A DNA stretch of 64,000 nt from Pomphorhynchus laevis (taxonomy: Eukaryota > Acanthocephala > Palaeacanthocephala > Echinorhynchida > Pomphorhynchidae): the NCBI GenBank assembly GCA_012934845.2, contig WNNJ02003406.1, positions 1 to 64,000 on the forward strand, in the 5' to 3' direction. This document shows positions 57,106-64,000 of the stretch, piece by piece. A program made the position numbers and the translations under genes. The notes under the pieces are model-generated. The model did not search any database and was not told the DNA's origin. It saw only the letters and a list, made by a program, of their open reading frames with translations. Positions within the stretch are counted from its first letter, which is position 1. The number at the start of each line of letters is the position of its first letter.

Positions 57106-57711
57106 ATTCTCCTGCTAACGACAAGCAGGAGATGATACATTAATATGCTCATATGCTAGATGTTTGCGTGAGATAAAGCTTTACAATCTAACGTCTGTTA
57201 GCGGTGCGAACATATTAAACCGATTTTACTAAAACACCACCACCTTTGCTAATTTGCAGCATAATGATTGGAACTAACTAAATTTGAAGTTTATTGATAT
57301 AAAATTTTAATAAATTATAATAATTTAACAATTGCATAAATTAAATGTAAATTTCCAAAATAAGCAAAATAAATTAAAATAAATTAAAAATATATCAAAA
57401 TTAGTCAATTTTGCATCGAATAATCGGTCATAGTTGGTATAAATTACCTTATTTTTACTCTGACAGAATCTGAAGTGCTTCCTGTAAAGAACTTTGTCGC
57501 CAAGCAAAAAAAATTGCTCTATAAAAAACCTAAAGTGCTGTCAAATTGATTATATCTAAAAATTTTATATTACATCCTCATGCGTAAGCTGTTCGTTGCG
57601 TATTGATTCAAAGAACTCAATTCTCGAACAACATATCTTGTTTTGAGCGTCATTCGTGTAAAAAGAAATTTCAAACCAGCGATCAATTTGCTTAGCGACA
57701 AGGTTCTTTAC
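57106..57711. repeat. Small hairpin and a long-spaced inverted repeat
   Basis: TCTCCTGCT and AGCAGGAGA form a 9-bp hairpin at about 57107-57131. Separately, TGTAAAGAACTTTGTCGCCA (57483 on, continuing AGCAAAAAAAATTG) is matched in reverse by 57683-57711 (two mismatches and a length difference in the A run), with about 165 bp between, possibly a foldback or MITE remnant. Confidence 0.65.
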
Positions 57712-59010
57712 AGAGAACAGTATAGGTTAGAAAATGTAATTTAATTATTATAAAGGCACACTGTTATTCAGATATTATCGAGTGGAAATGATGAAATACG
57801 TAAAATCGCTTTGTTATTGTAATAGCGCAATTATTCGACTATTTCTCAATATGCGAACGGCAAATAGGAAGAGTTAGATACACATCAATTGCAAATATTT
57901 CTGATTATATCAACCTAATTACGTAATAATGAATTATCTTTCATTTTATTTAAACTATTAGTATATCAAATTCCTGTTCATTCTGATTTCTTCTCTACAT
58001 TTATTCATAATTCTATACTTTTATTGTCGTTTATTTATAAAATCTCTGACATATCGAAATGCTCTAGTTTGAAATTCCAAAAACTGATCATTTCTCATTT
58101 TGAATATTTTGAAAATGAATAAAGGAGCATTTGAAAATTTTAAATAAATATTTTTAATAGCAAAAAGTAGTAAGTGATAACATTTCGCTTGCTTATCTAA
58201 AGTATTTCCTAAATAATATGAATATTGAATTAGAAATCTTAACCCCTTCAATTTGCAAGTTCAAAAGCCTTGTAACTATCGCTTGAATGTAAGTTCACTA
58301 CATTATTTTAGCGACTAGTGTCCAAAAATACCGTATAACCTTCTCTTGATTATTTGAATTGTTTTAATAAAAAATTCTAAAACAATTTTTGATCACTAAA
58401 TCTGTTATGGTGTAGAAGATACCTAGTAGACACCTTTCTAGCAGACGTTTTAAAAAAGCAGTCTACGAGAAAGCCCTTCGTTCACAACTTTGGACACACA
58501 ATCTGATCGCATTAGAGAGAGCATGGCTGACTTCATATTAGAATAGAGTTCTTGTCTCGGACATTGTTTCAACTATCATTGAGCTGCGACAACCAGCATA
58601 GCCAATCAATGCGTCCACAATACAAACTCGGTAAAAACCATATTTCTCTATTGACTAAGGCATTACGTAACAGGAGAGGATCATTACGTGCCCCACATTT
58701 AGGTGCATGAAGCAAATATAATGACAAATGTATGTCTAACATATGGTTTATCAAATATTTCTATCAAAATGTAAATTACATGCTATTTATACATTTGCCT
58801 TCATTTTCAATATTTTCCACAAAATTTTAGTATGTGAAGACAAAGTATTGCTTTTCATAAAAGTGGTTCAAAATCAGAATCACACATGAGAAGTGCAAAG
58901 ATATTTGTCACCTAAACGATGTTTTGCTTGTGAAAAATTTTGTTTCAAAAGCGTAAAACATCAATTACCATCATTTTACAATCTTAAATTAAAGTAAACT
59001 GTTTCCTAGT
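57712..59010. other. No recognised feature
   Basis: AT-rich sequence. A slightly GC-richer part at 58390-58760 has a 61-codon minus-strand frame containing RNDPLLLRNALVNREIWF, which I do not recognise. Confidence 0.4.
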
Positions 59011-59061
59011 AAACTGATAACAAAGGAAGTTGAAAACAAATCGCTGATAATCGAAAATTTG

Positions 59062-59415
59062 ATGGATAGACAGCATGCGGCTATGGCATTTGCACCGCAA
59101 CGAATAACCACAAACAACTCTGACTTATATAGCCTCCCGGACGATGATCAGTTTTTATCAGCGGATAATCCGGTATATTCAGCAGTTAATATTGTTTCAA
59201 TCATTGATGACATCCATTTTCGTAATGTCAGCAAAAGCATTAATGGATATGTCCATTCAAGAATGGCCAGCAGCGATGAAAATTGCCGCAGCCCCGAAAT
59301 TAATAATGATAATAATCGTCATTCAAAATTGGGTAAAATAAATATCAACGCGAAAAAATATGTGAGCAGAATTCGAACAAGTTGCCGTAAAGCGTTCATG
59401 TCTTTCGACAGATGA
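59062..59415 (+). CDS. Hypothetical protein or terminal exon, 117 aa
   Basis: From the ATG at 59062 to TGA at 59413 the frame encodes 117 residues: MDRQHAAMAFAPQRI, an acidic patch SLPDDDQFLSADNP, the segment VNIVSIIDDIHFRNVSKSI, an Asn-rich stretch and a basic C-terminus ending CRKAFMSFDR. No family is recognised, and I see no signal peptide or membrane helix. Base composition and codon use are less AT-rich than the flanks, supporting real coding sequence. The frame stays open upstream to a TTTCCTAG acceptor-like site near 59009, so it may be the last exon of a longer gene. AATAAA near 59564 would suit a 3' UTR of about 150 nt. Confidence 0.5.
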   Translation: MDRQHAAMAFAPQRITTNNSDLYSLPDDDQFLSADNPVYSAVNIVSIIDDIHFRNVSKSINGYVHSRMASSDENCRSPEINNDNNRHSKLGKININAKKYVSRIRTSCRKAFMSFDR

Positions 59416-59949
59416 AATAATAGAAATCACAGGATATTTTCGTAATGACTAGTATCGTAGTTTCTACCACTGGTTCCGTATTTTTTTAAAATCGACCTAT
59501 GAAATTTCTTCGTCTCGTTTTATTTTAATTCTTGCTGATGATTTCTTAAAATAATAGGCTAAATAAATTTTATTTTTCGAAAAGATTTGTACTAAAACAA
59601 TTTAAATCAGTAAACTATAATTAAATCATCGAACTATAATATATTTCATACATATTTTTATATTAAAAGAATTTAAAAGAATTTTTAGAAATTTAGTAAA
59701 TTATTGCAAAATTTGAATTTCAAAATGATCTTCGTCTTAGAATTAATTTAAGATACTATTAGGATGAACTCAATAATCTTTACTTAAGATAAAAATTTCA
59801 TTTTAAAAATATATTCTTTAAAATATAGTGACCTTTAAATCATTATAATTGCCTTTTAAGAAAAGTCATTTTAATGACTTTTATCTTAATATGATTTTTT
59901 AAGGGAGCATGCTTATTTATTTGAATAACTTATTCAAATAAAAACGCAA

Positions 59950-60480
59950 ACATTGACACACTAAGAAATATAAAACATAAAGATATAAATTCTATAAAAT
60001 CTTAGATAATTATTTATTATTTCTTCATTTTTATTTCTTTATAATATAAAATACGTAGACTCAATTATCTGATCTTTATTTTACTGACAGGTTATTATTA
60101 ACTTGTGGACTTTGTTTTCCCGGTAATACAACCATAGTGTTTTCCGGATAATCGGATTTATTTTTATTTTAAATTTATAGTATAAAATACGTAGACTCAG
60201 TTAGCTGATCTGATTTGTTCTACTGACATGTTATTATTGATATGTGGACTTTGTTTTCACGGTAATATAACCTCTGTCAGAAATACTAAAACTATGTATT
60301 ATTGGTTACGACTTTACTATTATTTTGTCTTATTTTCATACAAGTTTGATTAATTATATATTTTTAAAAAAGGAGAAGTTTGCATCCCAAGTTTGCATCG
60401 ATAATATTAGAAACATTATAGAAGCTGAATGCAATTGCAAAATTATTAATTTTGATAAAATAAATGAACCTATAACTTAT
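59950..60480 (+). mobile_element. PLE terminal segments
   Basis: The end word TACGTAGACTCA occurs at about 60053 and 60188, each followed by an ATGTTATTATTGA or similar word and TGTGGACTTTGTTTTC, then a GGTTACGACTTTACTATTAT block as at 45.6-45.7 kb. Two nested or tandem tails without RT. Confidence 0.7.
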
Positions 60481-60569
60481 TATTATAACTCATAATTTAG
60501 AATTAATTGAAAACAACGAATACAAACTAAAGTATGTATTCTTAATACGACTATTTTTCCGCTAATTGT

Positions 60570-60870
60570 CATGTTTAATGCATTTTTTATTTCCATTTCT
60601 TATAATGGAGAAGCATAAATTTACAAAATATTAATAAAATATTAAATTTACAATTTATAAATCAACTTTACGGATGGATAATAAACAATATGCTTTGAAT
60701 TAGAACAAAATACACCAAATAATCAAATTTTTCATCAGAGGATGAATTTTATTTCTATTTATTATAATAGATATGTATAAATCAACAAACTATTATTAAA
60801 ATATTAAATTTACAATAAAAGTCATTTACAAATGAACACAATATTATTAAAAATAAATTTAAACTCAGCA
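60570..60870 (+). mobile_element. Short PLE terminal-repeat pieces
   Basis: It contains GATGGATAATAAACAATATG and ATCAGAGGAT, matching the start of the terminal repeat at 38.3 and 47.5 kb, and stops before the hammerhead-like part. Confidence 0.55.
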
Positions 60871-61067
60871 AAATTTATTAATTTATTAATAAATTAATTT
60901 ATTAAGTTTATTAATTTATTAGTTTGTGTAAAAACAAAATTTTATTTGTTTGATTTATATCTACAAATTAATACTTGAATTATAAATATCAAAAAAAGTA
61001 TGCCAATTATATTTCACGTTATTTTTCCAAAAATATTTTAATTTATTCATTTTCTCTTTTTAAACCT

Positions 61068-61672
61068 TATCGAGGATGTGCGGAATTGAATTCATCGATA
61101 AATCCTTGCGTTATAATTTCATGCAATCGCAAATTTATCAGACTTGATTTACTCTATAAAGATTACACATTTTCATACCCACGAGTAATTCAAATATACG
61201 AGAGTGAATGATAAATCCCTTATCGAGGATGAACATTGAATTCATCGATAAATCCCTGCGTTATAATTTCATGCAATCGCAAATTTATCAGACTTGATTT
61301 ACTCTATAAAAATTCCACATTTTCATACCCACGAGTAATTCAAATATACGAGAGTGAATGATAAATCCCTTATCGAGGATGTGCATTAAATTCATCGATA
61401 AATACCTGCGTTATAATTTCATGCAATCGCAAATTTATCAGACTTGATTTACTCTATAAAGATTTCACATTTTCATACCCACGAGTAATTCAAATATACG
61501 AGAATAAATGATAAATCCCTTATCGAGGATGTGCATTAAATTCATTGATAAATCCTTGCGTTATAATTTCATGCAATCGCAAATTTATCAGACTTGATTT
61601 ACTCTATAAAGATTCCACATTTTCATACCCACGAGTAATTCAAATATACGAGAGTGAATGATAAATCATTAA
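61068..61672. repeat. 150-bp tandem repeat, four copies
   Basis: TATCGAGGATG recurs at 61068, 61221, 61371 and 61521 (steps of 153, 150 and 150 bp). Copies are about 97 percent alike by eye. Each begins TATCGAGGATG and soon has TTCATCGATA, which can pair as a hairpin, and all end ATGATAAATC. The first unit is open as a 78-codon frame, which I take to be incidental. Confidence 0.95.
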
Positions 61673-61734
61673 TTATAAAGAATAATGTTTAAGAATCAAA
61701 TCAGCTAAATTTAATTAATTTTTTCTATTTCTTA

Positions 61735-62135
61735 TAAACAAATTAAAATAAATTTAAATTATTAAGCGGATATTTTTATGGGTATGTAATAAACAATTTG
61801 CTTCGTATTAGAATAAGGTTCACTAAATAATCAAATTGCATCAGAGTAGATTAGCATGTAATTAGCATGTATTTGGCCCCGCTGCTATGTAGGGTCAAGG
61901 AATAGCGGCCGAAACTGATTGCTGAGATGTTCCTCCTGATGACCTCTAATCCTTATACTGATACATCGTCTGTTATGTATTAGTCAATTCATAAAAATTG
62001 ACTTTTATTTTAAATTTCAATTTTTATTTTAACTTGATATAAATATAAATTGCGGAAAATCTTGTAATTTATTATTTATTAATTCTATTTTTATTTTTGT
62101 TGTATAAAATAAGTAGACTCAGTTATCTGATCTGA
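61735..62135 (+). mobile_element. PLE terminal repeat
   Basis: Colinear with the repeats at 38.6, 45.3 and 47.5 kb, from AAATTATTAAGCGGATATTT to the end word AAGTAGACTCAGTTATCTG. The coding region is missing. Confidence 0.75.
61882..61952 (+). ncRNA. PLE terminal-repeat hammerhead-like motif, copy 5
   Basis: It has GGGTC then AAGGAA, CCGAAAC, TTCCTC and CTGATGA. The triplet is GTC here rather than GTA, and the CTGCTATG helix is largely lost, so the copy is diverged. Confidence 0.35.
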
Positions 62136-62171
62136 GTTATTTTAAATAGTCGATAATGATCCATTATTGAT

Positions 62172-62350
62172 AAAGAATTATTGAAGCTGGAACAAAATAG
62201 GAGACATTTTATTTGATTTTCGCTAACTTCTGTCAGCATCCTCAGAAAATTACCTGAATATGAATGTAATTTTCTGAAAATGCTAACAAAGTTAGCGAAA
62301 TATCAAATAATAGTTTCCTTTTTGGATTCAGCTCCAATAATTCTTTATAA
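62172..62350. repeat. Imperfect long foldback, arms about 85 bp
   Basis: AAGAATTATTGAAGCTGGA at the left is matched at the right by the complement TC(C)AGCTCCAATAATTCTT, and GATTTTCGCTAAC by GTTAGCGAAATATC, around a GAATATGAAT centre. It has no coding content. A foldback element or a hairpin RNA source. Confidence 0.85.
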
Positions 62351-62535
62351 AATGCTAATTTCTAGAGTAGATTTGCAGTTCAACTGGATATTTAGTCTTT
62401 TATATTCACATAGTTTCTGAATCTTCATAGCTTCTGGATCTCTATAGCTTATGATGTCATTTTTATTATCATTTCAATTATTATTAGGTTTGTAATTTAA
62501 CATTAAATAAGTTTTTTAACTTCTTAAATAAAAAA

Positions 62536-64000
62536 GATCTATATAGCTCTGGATCTATATAGCTCTGGATCTATATAGCTCTGGATCTATATAGCTCTGG
62601 ATCTATATAGCTCTGGATCTATATAGCTCTGGATCTATATAGCTCTGGATCTATATAGCTCTGGATCTATATAGCTCTGGATCTATATAGCTCTGGATCT
62701 ATATAGCTCTGGATCTATATAGCTCTGGATCTATATAGCTCTGGATCTATATAGCTCTGGATCTATATAGCTCTGGATCTATATAGCTCTGGATCTATAT
62801 AGCTCTGGATCTATATAGCTCTGGATCTATATAGCTCTGGATCTATATAGCTCTGGATCTATATAGCTCTGGATCTATATAGCTCTGGATCTATATAGCT
62901 CTGGATCTATATAGCTCTGGATCTATATAGCTCTGGATCTATATAGCTCTGGATCTATATAGCTCTGGATCTATATAGCTCTGGATCTATATAGCTCTGG
63001 ATCTATATAGCTCTGGATCTATATAGCTCTGGATCTATATAGCTCTGGATCTATATAGCTCTGGATCTATATAGCTCTGGATCTATATAGCTCTGGATCT
63101 ATATAGCTCTGGATCTATATAGCTCTGGATCTATATAGCTCTGGATCTATATAGCTCTGGATCTATATAGCTCTGGATCTATATAGCTCTGGATCTATAT
63201 AGCTCTGGATCTATATAGCTCTGGATCTATATAGCTCTGGATCTATATAGCTCTGGATCTATATAGCTCTGGATCTATATAGCTCTGGATCTATATAGCT
63301 CTGGATCTATATAGCTCTGGATCTATATAGCTCTGGATCTATATAGCTCTGGATCTATATAGCTCTGGATCTATATAGCTCTGGATCTATATAGCTCTGG
63401 ATCTATATAGCTCTGGATCTATATAGCTCTGGATCTATATAGCTCTGGATCTATATAGCTCTGGATCTATATAGCTCTGGATCTATATAGCTCTGGATCT
63501 ATATAGCTCTGGATCTATATAGCTCTGGATCTATATAGCTCTGGATCTATATAGCTCTGGATCTATATAGCTCTGGATCTATATAGCTCTGGATCTATAT
63601 AGCTCTGGATCTATATAGCTCTGGATCTATATAGCTCTGGATCTATATAGCTCTGGATCTATATAGCTCTGGATCTATATAGCTCTGGATCTATATAGCT
63701 CTGGATCTATATAGCTCTGGATCTATATAGCTCTGGATCTATATAGCTCTGGATCTATATAGCTCTGGATCTATATAGCTCTGGATCTATATAGCTCTGG
63801 ATCTATATAGCTCTGGATCTATATAGCTCTGGATCTATATAGCTCTGGATCTATATAGCTCTGGATCTATATAGCTCTGGATCTATATAGCTCTGGATCT
63901 ATATAGCTCTGGATCTATATAGCTCTGGATCTATATAGCTCTGGATCTATATAGCTCTGGATCTATATAGCTCTGGATCTATATAGCTCTGGATCTATAT
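62536..64000. repeat. 16-bp satellite, about 91 copies, open at window end
   Basis: The unit GATCTATATAGCTCTG repeats without visible variation from 62536 to the end of the window. Just upstream, 62405-62455 holds degenerate precursors (CATAGCTTCTGGATCTCTATAGCTT). The array certainly continues beyond the window. Confidence 0.99.

Noticed and set aside
58569-58754. 61-codon minus-strand frame with RNDPLLLRNALVNREIWF
   Set aside because: No recognised family, no splice context, and it may be a LINE scrap; not enough evidence for a gene.

Overview
The window is AT-rich, intron-bearing animal DNA made mostly of old retroelements, with a few host genes between them. The host genes point to an invertebrate, most likely a nematode. 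One is an alpha-endosulfine gene with a short intron ending in TTTCAG. Another encodes a small PMP3/UPF0057 membrane proteolipid, a family I associate with nematodes, fungi, plants and bacteria rather than with vertebrates or insects. Its start codon lies just downstream of a splice-acceptor-like site. The species assignment is inference.

Layout. 1-2.5 kb: a candidate two-exon secreted peptide, a short GC-richer reading frame, and small hairpin or inverted repeats. 2.6-6.7 kb: minus-strand Penelope-like element (PLE) fragments, broken up by a plus-strand LINE (3.8-5.9 kb) and a short RT scrap. 7.5-31 kb: a graveyard of broken LINEs of at least three groups: CR1/Jockey-type EN-RT copies, an L2/CR1-type family with a GC-rich 3' hairpin, and families whose ORF1 has zinc knuckles. 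31.3-33.0 kb: a 380-bp tandem satellite. 34.2-37.6 kb: the endosulfine gene, with a possible distant first exon. 38.1-39.1 kb: PLE terminal repeats. 41.8-41.9 kb: PMP3. 44.2-47.9 kb: PLE copies with recognisable RT and the Cys-rich lead-in to a GIY-YIG domain. 48.2-49.5 kb: a 464-bp unit repeated head to tail and then inverted, carrying textbook hammerhead ribozymes. 51.2-54.9 kb: another LINE. 59.0-59.4 kb: a probable host exon. 60-62.4 kb: PLE tails, a 150-bp tandem repeat and a foldback. 62.5-64.0 kb: an almost perfect 16-bp satellite running off the window.

The most interesting thread is self-cleaving RNA. Two 42-nt minimal type I hammerheads lie at 48395-48436 and 48859-48900 on the minus strand, exactly one repeat unit apart. 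The 380-bp satellite, a single relative at 49.6 kb and the PLE terminal repeats also contain GAAA, CTGATGA and a GTC or GTA triplet, each flanked by the helices a hammerhead needs. In these the three strands follow a different order along the RNA, so all three helices interleave. A normal hammerhead could then form only between neighbouring repeat units or between two transcripts. Helix changes between the satellite and the 49.6-kb relative look compensatory. I propose this strand-permuted hammerhead as the candidate new system. It was folded by eye and needs computational and biochemical testing.

Most reading frames in the window are degraded transposon remnants. The only confidently identified host proteins are endosulfine and PMP3.
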